From: an uncultured Ruminococcus sp.
GTDB taxonomy: Bacteria > Bacillota > Clostridia > Oscillospirales > Acutalibacteraceae
Length of the DNA: 14,545 nucleotides
Assembly: GCA_902767125.1 (NCBI GenBank)
Contig: CACXGJ010000030.1
Coordinates: 1-14,545 of the forward strand
Direction: 5' to 3'
Positions within the stretch are counted from its first letter, which is position 1; every line of letters starts with the position of its first letter. Under the pieces are notes generated by a model. That model had not been told where the DNA came from and searched no databases. It saw nothing but the letters and a program-made list of their open reading frames with translations. The position numbers and the translations under genes are program-made. Below, in pieces: positions 1 to 6,380 of this stretch.

Positions 1-19
1 CATACTCCGTCTTTAAACT

Positions 20-48
20 ATTATACTAATTTTTCAGACTAAATACAA
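20..48 (-). promoter_or_regulatory. Sigma-A promoter reading leftward out of the window
   Basis: On the minus strand a TTGTAT -35 box (48 to 43) and a perfect TATAAT -10 box (25 to 20) are separated by 17 bases. Transcription would start near position 13 and leave the window on the left. This implies a gene divergent from the methyltransferase gene, but none of it is inside the window. Confidence 0.55.
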
Positions 49-124
49 GGATTTTTCGTAAATTTTTTATTATTTTTTTTGAAAAAAAACCTAAAAATTG
101 TAAAAATGAAAAAAATTGTATGTA

Positions 125-153
125 TCAACAAAAAAAAGAATTTTTTTTGTTGA
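125..153. repeat. 13-bp A/T-tract inverted repeat beside the methyltransferase promoter
   Basis: Arms 125-137 and 141-153 are perfect reverse complements around a GAA loop and consist mostly of an A8 run facing a T8 run. The right arm overlaps the -35 box of the rightward promoter. Long A and T tracts fill 60-150. This could be a curved-DNA or UP-element-like region, a weak terminator remnant, or chance in AT-rich DNA. Confidence 0.4.
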
Positions 154-178
154 AATAATGAATAATAGCTGTTATTAT
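150..178 (+). promoter_or_regulatory. Sigma-A promoter of the rRNA methyltransferase gene
   Basis: TTGAAA (150-155), a 17-base spacer and TATTAT (173-178) match the sigma-A consensus well. The predicted start near 185 leaves a leader of about 25 bases before the ATG at 210, with an AAGGAGT ribosome site at 194-200. Confidence 0.6.
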
Positions 179-209
179 AAAAACAGTCAAAATAAGGAGT
201 GTGTTAAAA

Positions 210-1424
210 ATGGCATTCAAAGGCAGAGAATATGTACAGATAGAAATATCAAAGAAGGCTGAAACGAGCTTGAACGAGGGGCATCCGTGGATATATGACG
301 GTGAACTCAAAAATATCAAGGGCAAGCCTGAAAACGGTGATCTGGTCGATATAGTTTCATACAAGGGGAAATATCTCGGAACAGGATTTTATAATGACAA
401 TTCAAAAATAAAAATTCGTGTAATATCCAAGAATGCAAATGACAAATTTGATAAGGCATTTTTTGAAAGAAGAATAAAATATGCATGGGATTACAGAAAG
501 ACTGTTATGGGAGATGACCTGAACTGCTGTCGTGTGATATTCGGCGAGGCTGATACCTTTCCCGGACTGACTGTCGATAAATTCAATGACATACTTGTCA
601 CACAGACACTTTCACTCGGAACCGAAAAACGCAAGGATATAATATTTCCTCTGCTTATGAAAGTCCTGAATGATGACGGTCAGAATATCAGAGCAGTCTA
701 TGAAAGGAATGATGTCGGCATAAGAAAATTGGAGGGCTTGGAGGAAAATAAGGGCTTCTATATCGGAAGTTCAGAAAATACAAGTACCATCATAACCGAA
801 AACGGAATAAAATACAATGTGGACTATGAGAACGGTCAGAAAACGGGATTTTTCCTTGATCAGAAATATAATCGTCTTGCCGTGTCGAAAATAGCAAAAG
901 GCAGAAAGGTACTTGACTGCTTCACTCATACAGGTTCATTTGCACTCAATGCCGTAAAGGGAGGTGCGGAAAGCGTATGTGCCGTTGATATATCGGATGA
1001 TGCCGTTGAAATGGCAAGAAAAAATGCCGGCTTAAACGGCTTTGAGAATAAAATGACATTCAAGGCGGCAAATGTATTTGACCTTTTGCCGAATATCCCG
1101 TCAAGCGAAAAATATGATCTCATCATCCTCGATCCGCCTGCATTTACAAAGTCACGTTCAACCGTTGACAGTGCGATCAGAGGCTATAAAGAAATAAATC
1201 TTCGTGCCATGAAATTACTTCCGAGGGGCGGATATCTTGCAACCTGCTCCTGCTCGCATTTCATGAAAGATGAGCTTTTCAGGAGTATGCTCAAAAGTGC
1301 GGCTTTTGATGCAGGTGTCTCACTTCGTCAGATAGAGGCTCGTCAGCAGTCGCCCGACCACCCGATATTATGGAATGTTCCCGAAACGGATTATCTTAAA
1401 TTCTATATTTTCCAGATAGTGTAA
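210..1424 (+). CDS. rlmI: RlmI-type class I SAM-dependent rRNA (cytosine-C5) methyltransferase
   Basis: This 404-residue cytoplasmic protein belongs to the COG1092 family, which methylates cytosine C5 in 23S rRNA using S-adenosylmethionine. Seen in the sequence: an N-terminal PUA-like RNA-binding region (about residues 8-75, with HPWIYDGEL), the family motif KTGFFLDQ (211-218), SAM-binding motif I VLDCFTHTGSFAL (234-246), DPPAF (308-312) and TCSCSH (345-350), where the catalytic cysteine is expected. The length matches the family (about 400). The start at ATG 210 is preferred because AAGGAGT at 194-200 lies 9 bases upstream; the in-frame GTG at 201 directly abuts that site. The gene stands alone between its own promoter and a terminator. 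E. coli RlmI modifies C1962, but the target site here is inferred, and RlmI and RlmL/K-like paralogues cannot be separated by eye. Confidence 0.85.
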   Translation: MAFKGREYVQIEISKKAETSLNEGHPWIYDGELKNIKGKPENGDLVDIVSYKGKYLGTGFYNDNSKIKIRVISKNANDKFDKAFFERRIKYAWDYRKTVMGDDLNCCRVIFGEADTFPGLTVDKFNDILVTQTLSLGTEKRKDIIFPLLMKVLNDDGQNIRAVYERNDVGIRKLEGLEENKGFYIGSSENTSTIITENGIKYNVDYENGQKTGFFLDQKYNRLAVSKIAKGRKVLDCFTHTGSFALNAVKGGAESVCAVDISDDAVEMARKNAGLNGFENKMTFKAANVFDLLPNIPSSEKYDLIILDPPAFTKSRSTVDSAIRGYKEINLRAMKLLPRGGYLATCSCSHFMKDELFRSMLKSAAFDAGVSLRQIEARQQSPDHPILWNVPETDYLKFYIFQIV

Positions 1425-1429
1425 GAATT

Positions 1430-1463
1430 GGAGAAACCCTTTTTTGGCAAAAAAGTTTTCCCC
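1430..1463. repeat. Imperfect dyad just after the methyltransferase stop
   Basis: A left arm GGAGAAACCCTTTTTT (1430-1445) faces a right arm AAAAAAGTTTTCCCC (1449-1463) across GGC, with a one-base bulge and a mismatch. It begins six bases after the stop codon. It may form an extra RNA hairpin ahead of the main terminator, or be a copy of a dispersed intergenic repeat. Confidence 0.35.
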
Positions 1464-1506
1464 ATACCCCTTTACTAAAAAACTGATTTTTCAACGTATA
1501 AAAGAA

Positions 1507-1547
1507 CCCTGCAAAAGTATGAACATACTTTTGCAGGGACATTTTTT
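1507..1547. terminator. Terminator between convergent genes
   Basis: A perfect 15-bp stem (1507-1521 with 1524-1538) is followed on the plus strand by T6 at 1542-1547, a classic intrinsic terminator for the methyltransferase gene. On the minus strand the same hairpin is followed by a T-rich run (complement of about 1498-1506), so it may also end the hydrolase transcript. Confidence 0.85.
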
Positions 1548-1551
1548 GATA

Positions 1552-3639
1552 TTATTTCTTTGATTTTTTGCCTGTTTTTCTTATACCTTTTTTGGTAAAG
1601 AATATTGCAAGGGCAGAAGCTCCAACGAATACGGAACTCAATGCGATAGTTGACTTCAGCGGATCATCCTTGCTTGTGCCATTCACCGAAACGTCAGCAG
1701 CCTTTCCTTTTGCGATACCTGCAAGGGCATCATCCGAAATGGCAGCAGTTTTGAGTACAAGTTCTTCACCGATGTGAGTCGTTTCTCTTTGAGACTCGGT
1801 TTTTATGAAGTCAAAAGTCTCTGCATCGACCTTACCTGTTACCTCGATATTATTATCGCTTTGGAATTTCTCTACTGCCTCAACGACTGTATTGCTGTAT
1901 ACGCCTGATGTTTTGCCGTCATAGTATTTAAGTGCTGCAAGTCTTGACTGGAGCTGTACAACGTCATCTCCCGAATAGCCGTACTTAAGGACATCATAAT
2001 CGGGTGATTTTACAGCCTTTTCCGAATAGAGCAGCTCAAGCTGTTCAGGAGTCATCATATCTGTTTCTTCAAAGCCTGATGCTTTTTGGAAAGCGTGTAC
2101 TGCCTCGAGAGTGGCATCATCAAATTTTTCACTTACTATGCCCGAAAGATAACGGAGTTCAATAAGTCTTTTCTGCATTTTTATTATAATTGAACCGCTG
2201 TTTCCGTAGACTGCACTTCCCGCATTAGGATTGACCTTTGCCTTGCTGCTGAATATTTTGAGCTGGGTATCAACATCTGCAATACCTGTTGCCTTGACCT
2301 TATTATCCTTTTGGAAGTGTCTTACTGCACTTGCCGTAAGCTCACCGTAGAAGCCTGTTATTTCATCATAATAATATTTAAGCTCTGTAAGTCTTGTCTG
2401 GAGAGCCGTTACAGGAAGTGTCGCACCTTCATCAAATGAACCGTTTGAAAGTGTACTGAAATTTGATGCAGCCTTGTTTGATTTAAGTATCCTGTAGGTT
2501 TTGCTGTCAACCGTACCCGTTGATTCAAGGTCATTTATATTCTGGAACAGCATCACTGCATTTACTGTCTGATCATCATATTTTCCTGTTGCCTTTGATG
2601 TGAGATAGCCAAGCTCATAAAGTCTTGTCTGTATTGAAGAAACCGTCTTGCTGTCATCAGTATCCTTATAGCCGTATTCTGCTATAAGCTCGATGACCTC
2701 GTCAGCTTCATCTTCTTCAACAGAAGTCTCTTGAACCTTTGATTCTTCCTTTTCGGATTCCTCTTTGCTTGATTCTTCTTTCTTGGATTCTTCCTTGCTC
2801 GACTCCTCTTTGCTTGTCTCTGCAACGCTTGCCTGTTCAACTACCGAAGGCTGGGGCTGAACTGACGGTTCAGGCTCAACTGACGGTTCAGGCTGAACCA
2901 CCGGCTCCGGCTCGGAAACATAAGATACAGGAGGCTCCTCTACGGAAACTTCTTCATATACAGGTTCTACATATTCCACAGGCTCCTGATAATAATACTG
3001 TTGCGGCTGCTCTGCGGTAGGTGCAGAATAGTCTGTTTCTTCATAAGCACCTGACGGCGGTGCAATATCCGAAACACCAGCACCGTCAAATGTATATGTA
3101 ACGCCATCAAGTGTTCTTGAAGTATTTGTAAGATATTCACCGTTTTCATAGTAGAAGGATTCACCGTTGAGAAGTACCCAGCCCTGATACGGATAGGATA
3201 CACCTGCAATTTTGAACCACTCTACCCATGAAGCACTGTAAGCATTGCTGTAACCTATGCCATAGCTCGGGCTTTGAGCATCTATTGCCATGCCTGAACC
3301 TACATAAACGCCTACATGACCGGGATGGTGAAGTCCGAGACCGTGTATATTCGGTATACCGTTATAGACATAGCCCCATTCATTTGACGCTGCAAGCATA
3401 TCTGTTCTTATACCGCCGACACCGTTATAGCTCCATATAAGTCCCGAACAGTCCACTGCACCGTATGAGGATGCTCCCCATACATAGCTCCAACGCTCTC
3501 TGTATGCCGTGAAGCAGTGGGCACACAGACCTATATTTGAGCTTGTCTGTGCCGATACAGGCATCATACTGTTGACTGTTGTAAGAAGGGCGATAGTCAT
3601 TGAAAGAAATATCACCATACACTTTTTAGTCATTTTCAT
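1552..3639 (-). CDS. Exported NlpC/P60-type cell-wall hydrolase with four PG-binding repeats and a C-terminal membrane anchor
   Basis: The 695-residue protein starts with a Sec signal peptide (KK, hydrophobic 8-20, probable cleavage after VSA at 28-30). Next come an NlpC/P60 peptidase domain (about 37-146; DCSGL with Cys64, PGHVGVYVG with His108, Asp120 at the usual third position), two choline/glucan-binding-like repeats rich in Gly, Trp and Tyr (153-189), a Pro/Glu stalk (190-275), SKEES repeats (276-301) and four PG_binding_1 repeats (about 316-388, 402-465, 476-540, 550-614). A membrane helix (664-682) and a lysine-rich tail end the protein. Family members cut peptide cross-links in peptidoglycan. 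ATG 3639 is chosen because GAAGGGAG lies 10 bases upstream; the longer reading from 3684 has no such site and would bury the signal peptide. No LPXTG motif is present, so the tail helix is the likely anchor. The domain reading is firm; the bond cleaved is unknown. Confidence 0.85.
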   Translation of the reverse strand: MKMTKKCMVIFLSMTIALLTTVNSMMPVSAQTSSNIGLCAHCFTAYRERWSYVWGASSYGAVDCSGLIWSYNGVGGIRTDMLAASNEWGYVYNGIPNIHGLGLHHPGHVGVYVGSGMAIDAQSPSYGIGYSNAYSASWVEWFKIAGVSYPYQGWVLLNGESFYYENGEYLTNTSRTLDGVTYTFDGAGVSDIAPPSGAYEETDYSAPTAEQPQQYYYQEPVEYVEPVYEEVSVEEPPVSYVSEPEPVVQPEPSVEPEPSVQPQPSVVEQASVAETSKEESSKEESKKEESSKEESEKEESKVQETSVEEDEADEVIELIAEYGYKDTDDSKTVSSIQTRLYELGYLTSKATGKYDDQTVNAVMLFQNINDLESTGTVDSKTYRILKSNKAASNFSTLSNGSFDEGATLPVTALQTRLTELKYYYDEITGFYGELTASAVRHFQKDNKVKATGIADVDTQLKIFSSKAKVNPNAGSAVYGNSGSIIIKMQKRLIELRYLSGIVSEKFDDATLEAVHAFQKASGFEETDMMTPEQLELLYSEKAVKSPDYDVLKYGYSGDDVVQLQSRLAALKYYDGKTSGVYSNTVVEAVEKFQSDNNIEVTGKVDAETFDFIKTESQRETTHIGEELVLKTAAISDDALAGIAKGKAADVSVNGTSKDDPLKSTIALSSVFVGASALAIFFTKKGIRKTGKKSKK
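2737..2814 (-). repeat. SKEES-type 15-bp repeat array within the hydrolase stalk
   Basis: Residues 276-301 are built from five-residue units of SKEES type (SKEES, SKKEES, SEKEES variants), giving a degenerate 15-bp periodicity in the DNA. It makes a highly charged flexible linker between the catalytic and wall-binding parts and could vary in length between strains. Confidence 0.7.
2861..2896. repeat. 18-bp direct tandem repeat in the hydrolase stalk
   Basis: Two adjacent 18-base units (2861-2878 and 2879-2896) differ at one base. They encode the repeated Pro-Glu-Pro-Ser-Val type segment of the stalk (around residues 248-260). Such repeats expand and contract easily by slippage. Confidence 0.75.
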
Positions 3640-3659
3640 TATAAATAAACTCCCTTCGT

Positions 3660-3687
3660 TTTTTGAGAAAAATACATTTCCCAAAAA
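3660..3687 (-). promoter_or_regulatory. Leader hairpin abutting the hydrolase ribosome site
   Basis: In the minus-strand transcript, TTTTTGGGAAA (3687 to 3677) can pair with TTTCTCAAAAA (3670 to 3660) as an 11-bp stem with one G-U pair and a six-base loop. It ends about three bases before the GAAGGGAG ribosome site (3657 to 3650). It could affect translation or mRNA stability; the function is inferred only. Confidence 0.35.
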
Positions 3688-3724
3688 GAAACGATTTACA
3701 ATTTTTTAACTATCTCGGAAAAAT

Positions 3725-3741
3725 GTTTCAAACTTGTAACA
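3725..3741 (-). promoter_or_regulatory. WalR (YycF)-box-like site upstream of the hydrolase gene
   Basis: On the minus strand TGTTAC, five bases, then TGAAAC fits the Firmicute WalR consensus TGTWAH-N5-TGTWAH at 11 of 12 positions. WalRK controls cell-wall hydrolase genes, which fits the gene downstream. The site lies downstream of the strongest promoter and overlaps a weaker possible one (TTGAAA 3731 to 3726, N17, TAAAAA 3708 to 3703). In DNA this AT-rich a chance match is possible. Confidence 0.35.
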
Positions 3742-3805
3742 AATCCTCAATGATAATAACATCTTCTTAAATAAAAATCAAGTCTTTTTTCGTATTTTAC
3801 ATAAA

Positions 3806-3834
3806 ATTATACCAATATTCAGCATTTTGCACAA
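3806..3834 (-). promoter_or_regulatory. Extended -10 sigma-A promoter of the hydrolase gene
   Basis: The minus strand shows TTGTGC (3834 to 3829), a 17-base spacer and TATAAT (3811 to 3806) preceded by TGG, an extended -10. The predicted start near 3799 gives an AT-rich leader of about 160 bases. The rest of the 3640-3978 gap holds the divergent ddl promoter and no gene. Confidence 0.6.
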
Positions 3835-3896
3835 AACATTTTGCGTAACTTCTGCAAGTTCTAAATTATCATCAAGGTTATAATGGGAAATTTGAA

Positions 3897-3925
3897 TTGC
3901 ATGAAAATAAAATATGTGATATGAT
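3897..3925 (+). promoter_or_regulatory. Extended -10 sigma-A promoter of the ddl operon
   Basis: TTGCAT (3897-3902), a 17-base spacer and TATGAT (3920-3925) preceded by TGA (extended -10) form a strong promoter. The predicted start near 3932 gives a leader of about 47 bases to the ddl ATG at 3979. It probably drives the whole 3979-9539 gene run, because no terminator is visible until 9548. Confidence 0.65.
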
Positions 3926-3978
3926 AATAAAATGTAATATAATAATATATTTTATTTCTTATGGAAAGGGTATTTTTT

Positions 3979-5043
3979 ATGGAAAAAAAACGCATTGCTG
4001 TTATATTCGGAGGAAGGTCATCCGAACATGAGGTCTCAAGAGTTTCCGCCTCCTACATTATAAGTCAGATACCGACCGAAAAATATGATATCATCACCAT
4101 CGGCATCACCAAGCAAGGCAAATGGCTGCTATATTCGGGCAGTGTTGAAAATATCAAGAACGGCTCATGGGAAAATGATCCGAAAAACAGATCGGCTTTT
4201 ATTTCACCCGACTCATCCGTACACGGACTTATCGTACTCAAAGACGGTTCATGCGATATCATAAGACTTGATGTGATATTCCCCGTACTCCACGGAAAAA
4301 ACGGTGAAGACGGTACAATACAGGGACTGTTTGAGCTTGCCGAAATACCCTACGTGGGATGCGGAGTGCTTGCCTCTGCAAACTGCATGGACAAGGTAGT
4401 CACCAATACAATATTTGAAAGCCTCGGCATAAAGCAGGCCGATTTTACATGGTGCTATGCGGGCGATTACAAAAAATCTCCCGATAAGGTCATCGAAAAG
4501 GTCGAAAGCCACCTTGATTATCCGATATTCGTCAAGCCGTCAAATGCAGGCTCATCAGTTGGAGTAAGCAAGGCAAATGACCGTGAAGAACTCAAAAAAG
4601 CCATTGTCCTTGCCTCAAACGAGGACAGCCGTATATTATTCGAGCAGACCATAACAGGCAAGGAAGTTGAATGTGCAGTTATCGGAAATGATGAACCTTT
4701 TGCTTCCGTAACAGGTGAGATAGCTCCCGCAAGTGAATTTTATGATTATGATGCCAAGTACAATGATGAAAACTCAAAGCTGTTCATTCCCGCAAGAATA
4801 AGTGATGAAGCTATGGAGACAGTCCGAAAGACTGCACTCAAGGCATATCGTGCAATCGGCTGTACAGGACTTTCAAGAGTCGATTTTTTTGTCTCTGATG
4901 ATGGCAGTGTATTCCTCAATGAAATAAATACCTTGCCGGGCTTTACATCCATAAGTATGTATCCGAAGCTCATGGCACATTCCGGCAGATCAGGCAGTGG
5001 TCTTATTGAAGCACTTATTGATCTTGCATTTGAAAGGACGTAA
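3979..5043 (+). CDS. ddl: D-alanine--D-alanine ligase
   Basis: This 354-residue cytoplasmic ATP-grasp enzyme joins two D-alanines for the peptidoglycan stem peptide. Seen: GGRSSEHEVS (11-20, Glu16 contacting the first D-Ala in relatives), HGKNGEDGTIQG (105-116), the ATP-grasp segment VKPSNAGSSVGVSK (185-198), SRVDFF (299-304) and the metal-binding LNEINTLPGFT (313-323). The omega-loop reads FYDYDAKY (254-261); this Tyr/Lys signature is that of D-Ala-D-Ala ligases and not of VanA-type D-Ala-D-Lac ligases, so it does not predict vancomycin resistance. ATG 3979 is preferred because GGAAAGGG lies 8 bases upstream; the in-frame ATG at 3961 has no ribosome site and is part of that GGAAAGGG region. 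The gene heads a tight gene run and is followed after three bases by murI. Confidence 0.95.
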   Translation: MEKKRIAVIFGGRSSEHEVSRVSASYIISQIPTEKYDIITIGITKQGKWLLYSGSVENIKNGSWENDPKNRSAFISPDSSVHGLIVLKDGSCDIIRLDVIFPVLHGKNGEDGTIQGLFELAEIPYVGCGVLASANCMDKVVTNTIFESLGIKQADFTWCYAGDYKKSPDKVIEKVESHLDYPIFVKPSNAGSSVGVSKANDREELKKAIVLASNEDSRILFEQTITGKEVECAVIGNDEPFASVTGEIAPASEFYDYDAKYNDENSKLFIPARISDEAMETVRKTALKAYRAIGCTGLSRVDFFVSDDGSVFLNEINTLPGFTSISMYPKLMAHSGRSGSGLIEALIDLAFERT

Positions 5044-5046
5044 TAT

Positions 5047-5853
5047 ATGATGTCAGACAGTGCAATAGGAATTTTTGATTCGGGGCTTGGAGGACTTACC
5101 GCTGTAAAGGAGCTTGTAAAGGTTCTTCCAAATGAAAATATAGTGTATTTCGGTGATACTGCCCGTGTTCCGTACGGCAACAGAAGCAGGAAAACTATCG
5201 TAAAATATGCTGAACAGGATGCTTCTTTTCTGCTCTCAAAGGGTGTTAAAATGATAATTGCCGCCTGCGGCACTGTCAGTTCGGTGGCAACAGGTCTGCG
5301 TGATACCCTGCCTGTTCCGTTTACGGGAGTTGTTGATCCGACTGCTGCGGCGGCTGTCCGTGCAACACGAAACGGCAGGATAGGTGTCATAGGCACCTCC
5401 GCTACCGTCAACAGTCAATCATATAAAAATGCTATTCTTTCAAAAAATAAAAACATAAAAATTTATCAGAAAGACTGTCCCCTGTTCGTTTCACTCGTTG
5501 AAAACAGCTTCATTTCCGAGGATGATCCCATAGTACAGCTTGTCGTTGAAAGATACCTCGAAAAGCTCAAGGAACAGAATATTGATACACTTATCCTCGG
5601 ATGCACACACTTTCCGATAATCGCAAACGCTATCCATAACTATCTCGGCAAAAATGTCACTCTTATAGATTCAGGCAGAGAAACCGCTCTTTATGCGGCT
5701 GATATCCTCAAACAAAAAAATCTCCTCAATAAAGACAAGGCTCCCGGAGAATGTATCTATTATGTAAGTGACACTGTTGATGACTTCAAGCGTACTGCAC
5801 AGATCTTCCTCGGTCAGCATGACATTGAAGATGTCTATCACATAACACTATGA
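5047..5853 (+). CDS. murI: Glutamate racemase with a variant active-site motif
   Basis: A 268-residue cofactor-independent racemase supplying D-glutamate for the second position of the peptidoglycan peptide. Seen: the substrate loop GIFDSGLGGLT (8-18), DTARVPYGNRS (37-47), first catalytic cysteine Cys74 in AACGTVSS, GTSATVNSQSY (116-126) and second catalytic cysteine Cys186 in LGCTHFP. The length is normal. The odd point is Gly75, where most family members have Asn (ACNTA) that contacts the substrate; the other key residues are intact, so activity is likely. The start at 5047 follows AAAGGA (5033-5038) by 8 bases; a second ATG at 5050 is less well spaced. It lies three bases after ddl, so the two cell-wall D-amino-acid genes are probably translationally linked. 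Confidence 0.93.
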   Translation: MMSDSAIGIFDSGLGGLTAVKELVKVLPNENIVYFGDTARVPYGNRSRKTIVKYAEQDASFLLSKGVKMIIAACGTVSSVATGLRDTLPVPFTGVVDPTAAAAVRATRNGRIGVIGTSATVNSQSYKNAILSKNKNIKIYQKDCPLFVSLVENSFISEDDPIVQLVVERYLEKLKEQNIDTLILGCTHFPIIANAIHNYLGKNVTLIDSGRETALYAADILKQKNLLNKDKAPGECIYYVSDTVDDFKRTAQIFLGQHDIEDVYHITL

Positions 5854-5871
5854 CAATTGACAATTAGCAAT
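5851..5871. repeat. Three tandem heptamers overlapping the murI stop codon
   Basis: TGACAAT, TGACAAT and TAGCAAT stand in tandem, and the first heptamer supplies the murI TGA stop. The block sits in the only sizeable spacer (62 bases) of the gene run. Short heptamer arrays of this kind occur in spacers of several bacterial genomes; no function is visible here. Confidence 0.5.
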
Positions 5872-5915
5872 GGATTTCCATTCGGAAGATATTAAAATGA
5901 TTGGAGAAATGCAAA

Positions 5916-6380
5916 ATGGAGGAAAATTATATTCTCTCTATCGAGGGCAAACAAACGGTAGAAGGAAGCTCGGACAAAATTGATCTGAAGACCTGTGCAT
6001 CTTATATTACCAAAAACGGAAACAGATATATTTCCTATACCGAATATGATGTGACCAATCCCCGTGAGACTCACCGCACCACCGTGAAGGTATCGCCCGA
6101 TAATGTGGTGACCGTTATGAAAGGCGGCACTGAACGCCACAGCATGATACTTGAAAAGGGTGTCCGTCATAAATGCGAATATATAACGCATTTCGGTACG
6201 ATATCACTCGGTGTTTTTACGGATATGCTCAACGTATCCCTCGATGACAGGGGCGGCGAAATTCGTGTACATTACAACATAGATGTACATTCCGAACTCG
6301 CAAGCTCTAACGAACTTATTATCAAAATCAAGGAGGATGGCAGCAATGTCAACAGCAGCTCAAACAGTACAACAACTTAA
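5916..6380 (+). CDS. DUF1934 (YwiB-like) family protein
   Basis: A 154-residue soluble protein without signal peptide or membrane helix, rich in alternating beta-strand pattern, as expected for the calycin-like DUF1934 family. The family-like part includes ITHFGTISLGVFTDML and GGEIRVHYNIDVHS, ending near residue 139 (ELIIKIKEDG). B. subtilis ywiB is likewise a neighbour of argS, which supports the assignment. The biochemical role is not known. ATG 5916 is chosen because TTGGAG lies 9 bases upstream; the same frame is open from a TTG at 5901 that has no ribosome site. The last 35 bases overlap the start of argS, and the Ser/Asn/Thr-rich tail after residue 140 is probably dictated by that overlap. 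Translational coupling with argS is likely. Confidence 0.75.
   Translation: MEENYILSIEGKQTVEGSSDKIDLKTCASYITKNGNRYISYTEYDVTNPRETHRTTVKVSPDNVVTVMKGGTERHSMILEKGVRHKCEYITHFGTISLGVFTDMLNVSLDDRGGEIRVHYNIDVHSELASSNELIIKIKEDGSNVNSSSNSTTT

Noticed and set aside
2737..2896. CRISPR-like or satellite repeats
   Set aside because: The repeats are short, tandem, in frame and code for the hydrolase stalk; there are no spacers.
3640..3684. Longer N-terminus for the hydrolase from ATG 3684
   Set aside because: It would put 15 extra residues before the signal peptide and start without a ribosome site; ATG 3639 has GAAGGGAG upstream.
3640..3799. c-di-AMP (ydaO) riboswitch in the hydrolase leader
   Set aside because: Such switches often precede wall hydrolases, but this leader is AT-rich, short of the GC-rich conserved core, and shows only a simple hairpin.
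3961..3978. Upstream in-frame ATG as the ddl start
   Set aside because: No ribosome site precedes 3961, whereas GGAAAGGG precedes ATG 3979 by 8 bases and gives the normal Ddl N-terminus.
4709..4780. VanA-type ligase (vancomycin resistance)
   Set aside because: The omega-loop has the YDYDAKY signature of ordinary D-Ala-D-Ala ligases and no other van genes are nearby.
4746..5411. 221-codon open frame on the minus strand across ddl and murI
   Set aside because: It lies antisense to two strongly conserved genes, has no ribosome site and gives an unrecognisable protein; it is a shadow frame.
5857..5895. Internal promoter from TTGACA at 5857 before the DUF1934 gene
   Set aside because: The only -10-like hexamer (TATTAA at 5890) is 27 bases away; the TTGACA is explained by the heptamer array.
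6240..6345. T-box leader for argS
   Set aside because: The region is coding for the DUF1934 protein and shows no T-box core or antiterminator/terminator pair.
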